From the NCBI RefSeq assembly GCF_032268605.1, contig NZ_CP130318.1, forward strand, positions 935,501-999,500: DNA of 64,000 nucleotides. Direction: 5' to 3'. Source of the DNA: Paenibacillus aurantius. Its GTDB lineage: Bacteria > Bacillota > Bacilli > Paenibacillales > NBRC-103111. The translations under genes were made by a program, and so were the position numbers. Within the stretch, counting starts at the first letter, position 1; every line of letters starts with the position of its first letter. The notes beneath the pieces were generated by a model that was not told the origin of the DNA, made no database searches, and saw only the letters and a program-made list of their open reading frames with translations. Of this stretch, positions 1 through 7,870 are shown in pieces.

Positions 1-431
1 ATTTCCAGGCGCTTCCTCTCTTGTCCGGACGAAACCAGGCCGGAGGAGGAAAGAGGAACCGGCCGGTTCGGCTTCACGGCACGGGGAGGAGGCGGCTCGG
101 CGTGAAACTTGGCGTTGACGAGTACCGGCACGGAGCGTCCCTGCTTCTCCGCATAATCGAACAGAACCGCCATCATGTGCTTGCACCAGCTGCTTACCGG
201 GCAGGAGCAGCCGCTCATGCCGAAGAAATCCAGGTGGATGTTCACCTGGTAGAGGTCCGAGCCTTCTACGCAGGCGGCAATTTCACGGGGGGCGGTCTCC
301 GCCGAACCGGTAACTCTTCCTTGCTTGAAATAAGCGAAGCCCCTTTTGATGGTGACCTCGTCAAAATTCTCCTTCACATCCTGCACAAGCAGGCTCCATT
401 GGGAATCGTCCATTTCCGTAAACGGGCTCAT
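1..431 (-). CDS. SWIM zinc-finger protein (3' end beyond window)
   Basis: The gene runs leftwards off the window, so only about 143 codons are visible. It starts at the ATG at 429-431 with AAGGGAG eight bases upstream. Residues Cys75, Cys77, Cys83 and His85 form the CxC-x5-CxH pattern of a SWIM zinc finger. SWIM domains are nucleic-acid or protein binding modules, in Firmicutes often carried by a protein encoded beside an SNF2-type helicase. The partner, if any, would lie outside the window. The role is inferred from the domain only. The gene is divergent from the desaturase operon. Confidence 0.75.
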   Translation of the reverse strand, partial: MSPFTEMDDSQWSLLVQDVKENFDEVTIKRGFAYFKQGRVTGSAETAPREIAACVEGSDLYQVNIHLDFFGMSGCSCPVSSWCKHMMAVLFDYAEKQGRSVPVLVNAKFHAEPPPPRAVKPNRPVPLSSSGLVSSGQERKRLE

Positions 432-512
432 AGCGGTAACTCCCTTACTTTGATAACCGTCTTGTCAGACGGGAGGGACCGGCAAGGTCCGTTGATCCTT
501 TTTATAGCTATC

Positions 513-521
513 ATTATAGCA
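513..521 (-). promoter_or_regulatory. extended -10 promoter for the SWIM gene
   Basis: On the minus strand TGCTATAAT matches an extended -10 (TGnTATAAT), about 80 bases upstream of the SWIM ATG. No good -35 is seen, as is common for extended -10 promoters. Confidence 0.4.
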
Positions 522-605
522 GGTTTGGAACGAACATACATTCGTTGCTTGCTTCAGAGATTTCGGCTTATCCGCGCCTCCCTCTTCCTGCCGCAGGCGG
601 CAACC

Positions 606-619
606 ATGACAAATGTCAT
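606..619. promoter_or_regulatory. candidate DesR operator upstream of des
   Basis: ATGACA-AA-TGTCAT is a perfect 6-bp inverted repeat with a 2-bp spacer. Its centre is about 55-65 bp upstream of the likely transcription start implied by the -10 at 666. In B. subtilis, phosphorylated DesR binds the des promoter in the region from about -77 to -28, so the position fits. The assignment to DesR is inference. Confidence 0.45.
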
Positions 620-665
620 CTATCTCCCTTGACGTCTGTGACTGTCGCCCTTGGGCCCTCCTTCC

Positions 666-671
666 TATAAT
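666..671 (+). promoter_or_regulatory. -10 element of the des promoter
   Basis: TATAAT lies 46 bases before the des start codon. The hexamer 17 bp upstream (about 643-648) is a poor -35, as expected for a promoter that needs an activator. A TTGACG at 629-634 is too far away (31 bp) to serve as a normal -35. Confidence 0.45.
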
Positions 672-717
672 AGAGAAAGGATAGTGGAATGCCAGAACAT
701 CCTTAAGGAGGAGCCTT

Positions 718-1743
718 ATGCATACAGACAGCATCTCTCAATTGAAGAAAAGCGTAGCCCCTTATGAGCACCACGATAGAAAAACAAGCATCCGGCAGAT
801 CCTCAATACGATCGGTCCTTTGCTGCTCCTATGGTATATAACTTATTTAAGCCTTTCCATCTCGTATATCTTGACGATTCCTCTCGCCTTGGTGACGGCA
901 GGCTTCGTCGTGCGGACGTTTATCCTCTTTCATGACTGCTGCCACCAGTCGTTCTTCCGTAGCCGGCGGGCCAACGATTTTCTCGGCACCCTTACGGGCA
1001 TCCTAACTCTTGTACCCTATCAGCAGTGGAAGCACAGCCATTCCGTTCATCATGCCACCAGCAGCAACCTGGACAAAAGAGGCGTAGGGGATATGTGGCT
1101 CCTTACGGTGGACGAATACGCCGCTGCGCCTTTGTGGCGCCGGATCGCTTACCGCTTATACCGCAATCCGCTCGTTATGTTCGGGCTCGGGCCTCTATCG
1201 GTTTTCCTGATCGAATACCGGTTTAACCGGCGCGGGGCGAGGCGGAAGGAGCGCCTTAACACGTATGTGACGAACGCGGGCATCGTCCTTCTTTATGCCT
1301 CGTTGATCCAGCTGATCGGGTGGCAGGCCTTTCTGCTCGTGCAGGGGCCGGTATTTTTCTTCTCGGGCCTGCTCGGCATTTGGCTGTTCTACGTTCAGCA
1401 CCAATTCGAGGATTCGTACTTCGAGAAAGAGGATGAATGGAGTTTCGTGAAAGCGGCCGTCGAAGGCAGCTCCTACTACAAACTCCCGAAGCCGCTTCAA
1501 TGGATCACCGGTAACATCGGCTTTCATCACGTTCACCACCTGAATCCCAAGGTGCCCAACTATCACCTGGAGAAAGCCCATGAGGCCGTGCCGCCGCTGC
1601 AGAAGGCCACTACGATCACGATCGGCCTCTCGCTGAAATCGCTTCGTTACAAGCTTTGGGACGAGCAGTCCAAAACATTCGTTACCTTCCGGCAAGCCAA
1701 GCGGCACCGCTTGGCGGAATCCCGCTCTCGTTACGCCGCTTGA
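718..1743 (+). CDS. des: acyl-lipid fatty acid desaturase
   Basis: Membrane di-iron desaturase that introduces a cis double bond into acyl chains of membrane phospholipids, restoring fluidity in the cold. The 341-residue protein has the three histidine boxes of the family: HDCCH (72-76), HSVHH (108-112) and HHVHH near residue 272, spaced between hydrophobic membrane segments. Start ATG has AAGGAGGAG upstream. It is followed by a DesK-like kinase and DesR-like regulator, the same order as the B. subtilis des-desKR thermosensing operon, which supports the Des assignment rather than a carotenoid ketolase or hydroxylase. Confidence 0.88.
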   Translation: MHTDSISQLKKSVAPYEHHDRKTSIRQILNTIGPLLLLWYITYLSLSISYILTIPLALVTAGFVVRTFILFHDCCHQSFFRSRRANDFLGTLTGILTLVPYQQWKHSHSVHHATSSNLDKRGVGDMWLLTVDEYAAAPLWRRIAYRLYRNPLVMFGLGPLSVFLIEYRFNRRGARRKERLNTYVTNAGIVLLYASLIQLIGWQAFLLVQGPVFFFSGLLGIWLFYVQHQFEDSYFEKEDEWSFVKAAVEGSSYYKLPKPLQWITGNIGFHHVHHLNPKVPNYHLEKAHEAVPPLQKATTITIGLSLKSLRYKLWDEQSKTFVTFRQAKRHRLAESRSRYAA

Positions 1744-1794
1744 CGCGGCCCGACAGGGCGGAGGCTGATGAATTGAAATACTACGGCGCTTGAA

Positions 1795-1814
1795 GCCGCC
1801 CCTTCGGGGGCGGC
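1795..1814 (+). other. GC-rich hairpin with TTCG loop between des and desK
   Basis: GCCGCCCC-TTCG-GGGGCGGC is a perfect 8-bp stem with an ultrastable UUCG tetraloop. It is not followed by a T-tract, so it is not a standard terminator. It may be an mRNA processing or stability element that separates des from desKR expression levels. Confidence 0.5.
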
Positions 1815-2000
1815 TAACTGGCGGAGCTCTATCCGCCTCTTCCGGGGATGGAGAACTTGCGGAAGCCCTATCCGTCCCTCACCGGGGCCCTCTTCGCCGC
1901 CTTCCGGGTCCGGGGAAGGAGTTCCAGTGTTAAGTGCGGCGGGAAAATGGTATTCTATTCTTACAACGCAATAAATGAAGAGGGAAGGGGAACGGCCCTC

Positions 2001-3134
2001 ATGCAGAAATGGTACCAAATCTTCCATCGAAACACGGGGCTCAGTCCCTATGTTTGGGTGGTTTTCTACATTCTTCCTTTCTATTTCATATTCCGCTCCT
2101 CGTCCCCCTACCAGGTGGCGATCGGCGTCAGCATGATCATGCTGTTCTTCGTCTGCTATGTGCTCTCGTTCATATCCAGAGGGTGGACGGTATATTTCTG
2201 GACGAGCGTGCAAATTGTCATTTCCATCACGATGACGCTGTGGTTCGGCTATGTCTATTTCTCTTTGTTCCTTGCTTTCTTTATTGGGAACATTCAGAAC
2301 AAGGCGGGATTTATCACGCTGTATACCGTTCATCTGCTCACCACCGTGGTGGCGGTCAACTTCGGGTTTGTTTCGAAAAATCCCGTGTTCCTAAGTCAGC
2401 TGCCCTTCGTCCTCCTGAGTCTGATTGCCGTCATCCTGCTCCCGGTCACCACCTATTCGCGTAACCGCAGCGATAAGCTCCAAGGCCAGCTCGAGGTGGC
2501 CAACCGGAAACTTTCCGAGCTCGTGAAGCTCGAGGAGAGGCAGCGGATCGCGCGTGATCTGCATGATACGCTCGGCCAGAAGCTGTCGCTCATCGGCCTG
2601 AAGAGCGATCTAGCCGGCAGGCTCATACCGAAAAATCCGCAGCAGGCCCTGATCGAGATCGAGGACGTCCGCCAGACGGCGCGTACGGCGCTGAAGGAAA
2701 TGAGGGAAATGGTCACCCAGATGAGGGGACTGCGGCTCGAAGAGGAGATTTACCGGATCGGGCAAATTCTGAAGGCCGCCGAGGTGGAGCTGACGGTGGA
2801 GGGCGATCCCCACCTGACGAACACCTCCCTCATGAGCGAGAATGTCCTCAGCATGTGCCTGAAGGAAGCGGTGACGAACGTGGTTAAGCACAGCGGCGCT
2901 TCTTTCTGCCGGATCGCCATCGAGCCGTCGCCCGCCGACCTGGTGGTCACAATCGAGGACAACGGGAAGGGGATTGCAGGCGAACCTCTCCGGCTAGGAA
3001 ACGGGCTGCGGGGAATTAAGGAAAGGCTGGAATTTGTGAACGGCAGCCTGGACATTGCGGTAGCGGGCGGCACGAAAATCGTGATGAAGGTGCCGGGCGT
3101 ATGGAACCAAGCCGAAACGGAGGTGCAGGCATGA
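2001..3134 (+). CDS. desK: DesK-like thermosensor histidine kinase
   Basis: Five or so transmembrane helices fill residues 15-150, followed by a coiled-coil helix, a HisKA_3 dimerisation domain (ARDLHD, His188) and a HATPase domain (KEAVTNVVKHSGAS N-box, EDNGKGI and GNGLRGI G-boxes). His188 falls at the same number as in B. subtilis DesK, and the length (377 aa) matches. The kinase senses membrane thickness and controls DesR phosphorylation. I chose the ATG at 2001 because the protein then begins right before the first membrane helix; an in-frame ATG at 1848 would add 51 atypical residues. It overlaps desR by four bases. Confidence 0.88.
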   Translation: MQKWYQIFHRNTGLSPYVWVVFYILPFYFIFRSSSPYQVAIGVSMIMLFFVCYVLSFISRGWTVYFWTSVQIVISITMTLWFGYVYFSLFLAFFIGNIQNKAGFITLYTVHLLTTVVAVNFGFVSKNPVFLSQLPFVLLSLIAVILLPVTTYSRNRSDKLQGQLEVANRKLSELVKLEERQRIARDLHDTLGQKLSLIGLKSDLAGRLIPKNPQQALIEIEDVRQTARTALKEMREMVTQMRGLRLEEEIYRIGQILKAAEVELTVEGDPHLTNTSLMSENVLSMCLKEAVTNVVKHSGASFCRIAIEPSPADLVVTIEDNGKGIAGEPLRLGNGLRGIKERLEFVNGSLDIAVAGGTKIVMKVPGVWNQAETEVQA

Positions 3135-3730
3135 TTCGAATCGTCATAGCCGAAGACCAGCGTATGCTTCTTGGGGCTTTGGCCTCTTTGCTCGATCTGG
3201 AAGAGGACATGGAAGTGGTGGGGAAGGCGGCGAACGGGGAGGATGCCGTGAAGCTGGTTCACGAGCACCGGCCGGACGTATGCATCATGGACATTGAGAT
3301 GCCGCTGATGAGCGGGCTGGATGCGGCCGATAAGCTGAAGGGCTCCGGCTGCAAGGTGATCATCCTCACCACCTTCGCGCGCTCGGGGTATTTTGAGCGG
3401 GCGATCCGGGCGGGCGCCCACGGCTTTTTGCTGAAGGACAGCCCGAGCGAGGAGCTTGCCGATTCCATCCGCAGCGTCATGGCGGGCCGGAGGATGTATG
3501 CCGCGGAGCTGATGGACGAAGTCTACCAGGACGAGAACCCTTTGACGGAACGGGAGAAGGAAGTGCTTGTTCTCATTGCCGAAGGCAAAACCACGAAGGA
3601 CATCGCCGATACGCTCAGCATCACGACCGGCACCGTCCGCAATTATGTTTCCGTGATTCTCGACAAGCTTCACGTGACGAACCGGATCGAGGCCATCATG
3701 CGCTTCAAGGAAAAAGGCTGGTTCAAATAG
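3131..3730 (+). CDS. desR: DesR-like response regulator
   Basis: NarL/LuxR-type response regulator of 199 residues, the same length as B. subtilis DesR. The receiver domain carries the phospho-acceptor Asp54 (CIMDIEMP) and the conserved Lys of FLLKD; the C-terminal LuxR helix-turn-helix starts at PLTEREKEV. The ATG overlaps the desK stop (ATGA) and GGAGGTG lies five bases upstream, so the two are translationally coupled. It should activate des, probably at the palindrome at 606-619. Confidence 0.88.
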   Translation: MIRIVIAEDQRMLLGALASLLDLEEDMEVVGKAANGEDAVKLVHEHRPDVCIMDIEMPLMSGLDAADKLKGSGCKVIILTTFARSGYFERAIRAGAHGFLLKDSPSEELADSIRSVMAGRRMYAAELMDEVYQDENPLTEREKEVLVLIAEGKTTKDIADTLSITTGTVRNYVSVILDKLHVTNRIEAIMRFKEKGWFK

Positions 3731-3755
3731 CGGGTACGGGGGCGAAAGCAGGCCC

Positions 3756-4202
3756 CTAACGCAAACGGAACCAGAAAAGGAACGCACAGCCGATCAGCCC
3801 GATCATCATAAAGATAAAGCCGATTCCTCCGAAAAGAAGAGAGAACAGCCCGCCTCCATGGACCGGACCGGTCACAATGGCATCCTCCGGATTTTCCGGG
3901 TTATACAGAATGGGGATCTCGTCCCCTTCTTTCTGTTTCACGAGGTTGCTTCCGTAACGGTTCCAGAATTCATTGGCCATTCCATAGGCGGAATGACGGA
4001 CCTTCAAATACCGGTTTAGGCTGGTTCCTCGATGCCGGCGGGTCACCACGTCTTTATAGTCCACCACGACACCGGTTGACGGCGCCCAGTGGCGCTTCCG
4101 GTGGCGGGCGGCAAAAGCGGTTTTCACGCCTATGGTGAAGAACAGACCTCCCATGAGGGCAAAGAGGGGAAACAGAAGATAAGGAACGTATGTTTCTAAG
4201 AT
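3756..4202 (-). CDS. DUF3592 membrane protein, apparent ATC start
   Basis: Small protein of about 148 residues with one hydrophobic helix at each end and a soluble middle (STGVVVDYKD ... GDEIPILYNPENPEDAIV) typical of DUF3592. Function unknown. The first ordinary ATG is at 4152-4154, but it cuts the N-terminal helix and has no ribosome site. The same frame is open upstream, completing the helix, and GGAGG (4211-4215) sits eight bases before an ATC at 4200-4202. I therefore place the start there; a conservative call would begin at 4154. Convergent with desR. Confidence 0.65.
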   Translation of the reverse strand: MLETYVPYLLFPLFALMGGLFFTIGVKTAFAARHRKRHWAPSTGVVVDYKDVVTRRHRGTSLNRYLKVRHSAYGMANEFWNRYGSNLVKQKEGDEIPILYNPENPEDAIVTGPVHGGGLFSLLFGGIGFIFMMIGLIGCAFLFWFRLR

Positions 4203-4274
4203 GGGGAATCCCTCCCTTTTCTAAGGCTTACTTAAACAGGACAGAAGGGCAGCTAAGAAAGGAGTATTCAAACG

Positions 4275-4739
4275 ATGGCCAAAGCCGCATTCATCCAGCC
4301 GGATCCAGAGGGCTGGCTTAAGCAGTTTCATTTTTCCCTCCCGATCAAAATCCGCTACTGCGAGACGGATATGCTGGGGCACGTCAACAATGTTAGCTAT
4401 TTTATGTACTTTGAGCAAGGCCGTATCGAATATTTCGAGAATCTGAAGCTGACGGATGAGCTGTTCGGCGAACAGCAGGTTTCGGTCGTGGCGGACCTCG
4501 AGTGCCAATATTTGGCCGAGCTGTTCCTTAAGGATCCGCTTCAGCTCCATGTCCGGGTGGCCAAGCTCGGCCGTTCGTCCATGGACATCGAATACGCCGT
4601 GGTGGTGAACGACAAGCTGAAAGCCGCGGGACGCGGCACCATTGTGCTCGTCGACAAGACAACCGGAAGAAGCACCCCGATTCCGGAAGAGACGAAAGCG
4701 GTGATCCGTTCCTTCGAGGGGATGGGGCTGAAGGAATAG
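4275..4739 (+). CDS. hotdog-fold acyl-CoA thioesterase
   Basis: A 154-residue 4HBT/YbgC-type thioesterase. The N-terminal signature RYCETDMLGHVNN includes the catalytic-region Asp32, followed by the long central helix NVSYFMYFEQGRIEYF that packs in the hotdog fold. It should hydrolyse an acyl-CoA to the free acid and CoA; the acyl chain cannot be told. GAAAGGAG lies ten bases before ATG. It stands alone, divergent from the DUF3592 gene. Confidence 0.8.
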   Translation: MAKAAFIQPDPEGWLKQFHFSLPIKIRYCETDMLGHVNNVSYFMYFEQGRIEYFENLKLTDELFGEQQVSVVADLECQYLAELFLKDPLQLHVRVAKLGRSSMDIEYAVVVNDKLKAAGRGTIVLVDKTTGRSTPIPEETKAVIRSFEGMGLKE

Positions 4740-4829
4740 CTTGCTTAAGGGCATGAAGGATTTCCGGCTTGGCGGGCGAATGATTAGGGGAGTTAAATTT
4801 AAAGCTGGTTAGCGGCAGGAGGGTTCGTC

Positions 4830-6317
4830 ATTTCTATCTTCATCCCTTTCATCATCAACGTCAGTCTTCTGATCACCTTCGCCTATCTCTCCAATCTGGG
4901 CTACAAATATGTTCTCCGGCACGCTTCCTGGGGCATTCAACAGGCGGCCTTCCTGACCGCCTTTGTGATGGCCGGCTGGCTGACCATGGTTTTCGGGGTG
5001 CGGGGAAGCCAATTTACGCTGTTTGATCTGCGCGTGGTTCCTCTCGTATACGGCACCCTGTTCTTCAGAAGACCGCTCCCCCTGCTGTTGATCGGGGCCG
5101 GGATAGCCGTCTGCCGGTTCTTTATTTCGGGAGTTAACCCGCAGAGCATAACGGGGGCCCTCAACATTATGCTGCTCGGCCTGCTTGCCGCCTTCCTGGT
5201 CCATCTGTACCGGCGCCGGGCCTGGAGCTATTGGCGCAAAGCCCTGCTCTCCATCGTGCTTATCAATTCGCTGCAGGTGTTGGGAATCGTCGCCTTCGGC
5301 GCCATTCCGACCGGGTATTATTTAAGTCATGTGGCGTACTACACGTACCCCCTCGGTCTCGCGCTCAGCGCCTTGTTCGTGTTTATCATTTGGGATTTCT
5401 CCAAGGAGCGGAGAAGAGCGGATGAGCTTAACCGGGTGAACCGGAAGCTCCAGCAGCAAACCGGGGAGCTGCAGCAGTCGAAGCGTGAGCTCGAAGAGAA
5501 AGCCCGCCAGCTGGTCGCCTCCTCCCGTTACAAGTCGGAATTTATCGCCAATATGTCCCATGAGCTCAAAACACCGCTGAACAGCATTATCGTCCTGTCC
5601 GAGCTCATCCGCGACCAGGAGGATACGACGTCTCCGGAGGAGACCGCCCGGTGTGCGGGGCTCATTCACGTCTCCGGAAACGAGCTTCTTCAGATGATCA
5701 ACGACATCCTGGACCTTTCACGGATTGAGGCGGGCCAGATGGAGGTGATGGACCAGCCGGTCGTTCTCGAGGAGCTTCTTCAGATGATCGATCACCAGGT
5801 CCGGGCCGGGATGGCGGCCAAAGGACTTCTTTTTCAATTGAGGATGGGAGAAGGGCTTCCCTTCGCCGTAGCCTCCGATTCCCGTAAAATCAACCAAATC
5901 CTCCGCAGCCTGCTTGCTAACGCGGTGAAATTCACGGAAAAAGGGAGCATTGCGCTGGAGGTAAGCCTGGAAAAGGCCTTGCCTGGAAGCTTACCTTCCG
6001 GGGCTGGCTCCGGTCCGTCCGAGTGGATCGTCTTTGCTGTCAGCGATACGGGGATCGGGATCGACGAAGGCAAGCAGCAGCTTATCTTCGAGGCTTTCCA
6101 GCAGGAGGAGGGCGCGCTGAACCGAAAATACGGCGGAATGGGCCTGGGGCTGTCGATGAGCCTTCAGCTTGCCCGGCTGCTCGGCGGCTCTCTCTCGCTC
6201 GAAAGCCGGAAAGGAGAGGGCAGCCGCTTCTCCCTCCGCCTTCCGGCGCGGGTCTGGACCGGGCAGCCCGCCGGGCCGACGGGATCGGGGAGGACGCATG
6301 GCCGGAATGCCTCCTGA
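4830..6317 (+). CDS. LytS-like membrane sensor histidine kinase, apparent ATT start
   Basis: The N-terminal ~185 residues form a multi-helix LytS-type membrane region. They are followed by a coiled coil, HisKA (MSHELKTPLN, His244 from my start) and a HATPase domain (N-box LLANAVKFTEKG, VSDTGIGID, GGMGLGLSMSLQLARLLGG). ATP-dependent autophosphorylation on the His is expected. The first ordinary starts (GTG 4965, ATG 4968) would delete the first membrane helices. The frame is open back to 4803 and AGGAGG (4817-4822) lies seven bases before ATT at 4830. No response regulator is adjacent, so it is an orphan kinase here. Confidence 0.75.
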   Translation: MSIFIPFIINVSLLITFAYLSNLGYKYVLRHASWGIQQAAFLTAFVMAGWLTMVFGVRGSQFTLFDLRVVPLVYGTLFFRRPLPLLLIGAGIAVCRFFISGVNPQSITGALNIMLLGLLAAFLVHLYRRRAWSYWRKALLSIVLINSLQVLGIVAFGAIPTGYYLSHVAYYTYPLGLALSALFVFIIWDFSKERRRADELNRVNRKLQQQTGELQQSKRELEEKARQLVASSRYKSEFIANMSHELKTPLNSIIVLSELIRDQEDTTSPEETARCAGLIHVSGNELLQMINDILDLSRIEAGQMEVMDQPVVLEELLQMIDHQVRAGMAAKGLLFQLRMGEGLPFAVASDSRKINQILRSLLANAVKFTEKGSIALEVSLEKALPGSLPSGAGSGPSEWIVFAVSDTGIGIDEGKQQLIFEAFQQEEGALNRKYGGMGLGLSMSLQLARLLGGSLSLESRKGEGSRFSLRLPARVWTGQPAGPTGSGRTHGRNAS

Positions 6318-6374
6318 TCCGCCGGCGCGCCTCCTGCCTTTTAGGACACTAGAGAAGAGAAGGAGGGCCCAGCC

Positions 6375-7001
6375 ATGATCAACCGAAGAATAAGCACGGT
6401 AGACCGCCAATACGGGAATCCTTCCGGGGTAAGGGGACGGATGACCGGCGAATTGATGGTACGCCAGCATGGACCCGAGACCTTATGGACGCTGGATCGT
6501 TTGAACCTGCAGCCCGGCGACCGGGTGCTGGAGCTGGGCTGCGGCGCCGGGAAGGCTATCGAGCTGCTGTACAACCGGTTGGGTCAAGAAGGGGGGGTGT
6601 CCGGCCTCGACCTTTCGGAGACCATGGTCCAAGCGGCTGCCGGACGCAACCGGCAAGGCGCGGCAGCCTGCCGGGTCCATATCCGGCAGGGAGACGTATC
6701 GGCGGCGATCCCTTGGCCGGACGAATCGTTCCATAAGGTGTTCAGCATCCATTCGCTGTACTTCTGGAGAGACCTGTCCCGGGCGGTATCCGAGAGCTGC
6801 CGCGTGCTTGCCCCCGGTGGGACGATCCTGCTTACTTGGTCGGATGGGAAGAACGGAAGGGTCTCGCCGGCCATCCGGAGGAAGATCCACCGGGTTCTTC
6901 TGCCTTGCATGCGTCAGGCGGGATTTCAAGAAATCCGGCTCAGGAGGGGCCCCCGCTCCAGAGGCTACCACACCCTGGGTGTAACAGCGGTCAAGGGCTG
7001 A
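6375..7001 (+). CDS. class I SAM-dependent methyltransferase
   Basis: 208 residues with the SAM-binding motif I VLELGCGAGK (51-60), an acidic motif (SGLDLSE) and the downstream GDVSAAIPWPDESFHKVFSIHSLYFW segment typical of UbiE/Methyltransf_11 enzymes. It transfers a methyl group from S-adenosylmethionine to an unknown acceptor. GGAGG precedes the ATG. A bidirectional terminator follows. Nothing nearby indicates the substrate. Confidence 0.75.
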   Translation: MINRRISTVDRQYGNPSGVRGRMTGELMVRQHGPETLWTLDRLNLQPGDRVLELGCGAGKAIELLYNRLGQEGGVSGLDLSETMVQAAAGRNRQGAAACRVHIRQGDVSAAIPWPDESFHKVFSIHSLYFWRDLSRAVSESCRVLAPGGTILLTWSDGKNGRVSPAIRRKIHRVLLPCMRQAGFQEIRLRRGPRSRGYHTLGVTAVKG

Positions 7002-7028
7002 ACCATCAGCCGGCCCATAACCAGCAGC

Positions 7029-7069
7029 AAAAAGGACATCTTTCCCCTGGCGGGAATGATGTCCTTTTT
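7029..7069. terminator. bidirectional terminator
   Basis: AAAAAGGACATC pairs with GATGTCCTTTTT around an inner TCCC/GGGA stem. A-tract and T-tract on the two sides serve the convergent methyltransferase and ABC operon. Confidence 0.9.
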
Positions 7070-7075
7070 GATCGT

Positions 7076-7870
7076 TCAGCCGAGCACGACGCGGTCGTCG
7101 GCCAGCTTGTGTCCGCTGATTCGCGCGAACTCGTCGAGGAGTTCTTCGACGGTCAGCGTCTTCTTGCGATCCCGGTCCACATCGAGGATGACGCGGCCCT
7201 TGTCCATCATGATCAGGCGGTTGCCGAGTCGGATCGCCTGCTCCATGTTGTGCGTGACCATCAGCGTCGTCAGGCTCATCTCCCGGACGAGCTCCTCGGT
7301 GAGCCGCGTGATCAGCTCGGCGCGGGCCGGGTCGAGGGCGGCGGTGTGCTCGTCGAGCAGCAGGATGTCCGGTCGGGTGAAGGTCGCCATGAGCAGGCTG
7401 AGCGCCTGCCGCTCCCCGCCGGACAGCAGCCCGACCTTCGCCCGCAGCCGGTCCTCGAGCCCGATGCCGAGCCGCTTCAGCTGCTCGCGGAAGAAGCTGC
7501 GCTTCGCGGAGGTGACGCCGAAGCCCAAGCCCCGCCGCTTTCCGCGGGAGTAGGCCATGGCGAGGTTCTCCTCGATCGTCATCCGCGGCGCAGTGCCGGC
7601 CATCGGGTCCTGGAACACGCGGCCGATCCAGCGGCTGCGGCGGTGCTCCGGCAAATCCCCGATGGGCTTGCCCTGCAGGAACACTTGGCCGTAGTCCGGC
7701 TTCATGACCCCGGAGATGAGGTTCATGAGCGTCGACTTGCCGGCGCCGTTGCTGCCGATCACGGTCACGAAATCGCCGGGGTTCAGCGTCAGGCTGACGC
7801 CGACCAGGGCCAGCTTCTCATCCGGCGTGCCGGCATTGAACAGCTTGGAGGCATTCTCTAGCTGCAGCAT
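7076..7870 (-). CDS. ABC transporter ATP-binding protein (TrpXYZ type)
   Basis: 264-residue ATPase with Walker A GSNGAGKS near residue 40, the signature LSGGERQAL, Walker B DILLLDEHT and the switch His (MVTHNM). The ATG at 7870 overlaps the stop codon of the upstream permease by one base (TGATG), indicating translational coupling. Together with the permease and binding protein upstream it forms an importer of the family annotated as ABC.X4/TrpXYZ; in streptococci members take up tryptophan. Substrate here is not proven. Longer upstream starts run through the permease gene and are rejected. Confidence 0.85.
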   Translation of the reverse strand: MLQLENASKLFNAGTPDEKLALVGVSLTLNPGDFVTVIGSNGAGKSTLMNLISGVMKPDYGQVFLQGKPIGDLPEHRRSRWIGRVFQDPMAGTAPRMTIEENLAMAYSRGKRRGLGFGVTSAKRSFFREQLKRLGIGLEDRLRAKVGLLSGGERQALSLLMATFTRPDILLLDEHTAALDPARAELITRLTEELVREMSLTTLMVTHNMEQAIRLGNRLIMMDKGRVILDVDRDRKKTLTVEELLDEFARISGHKLADDRVVLG

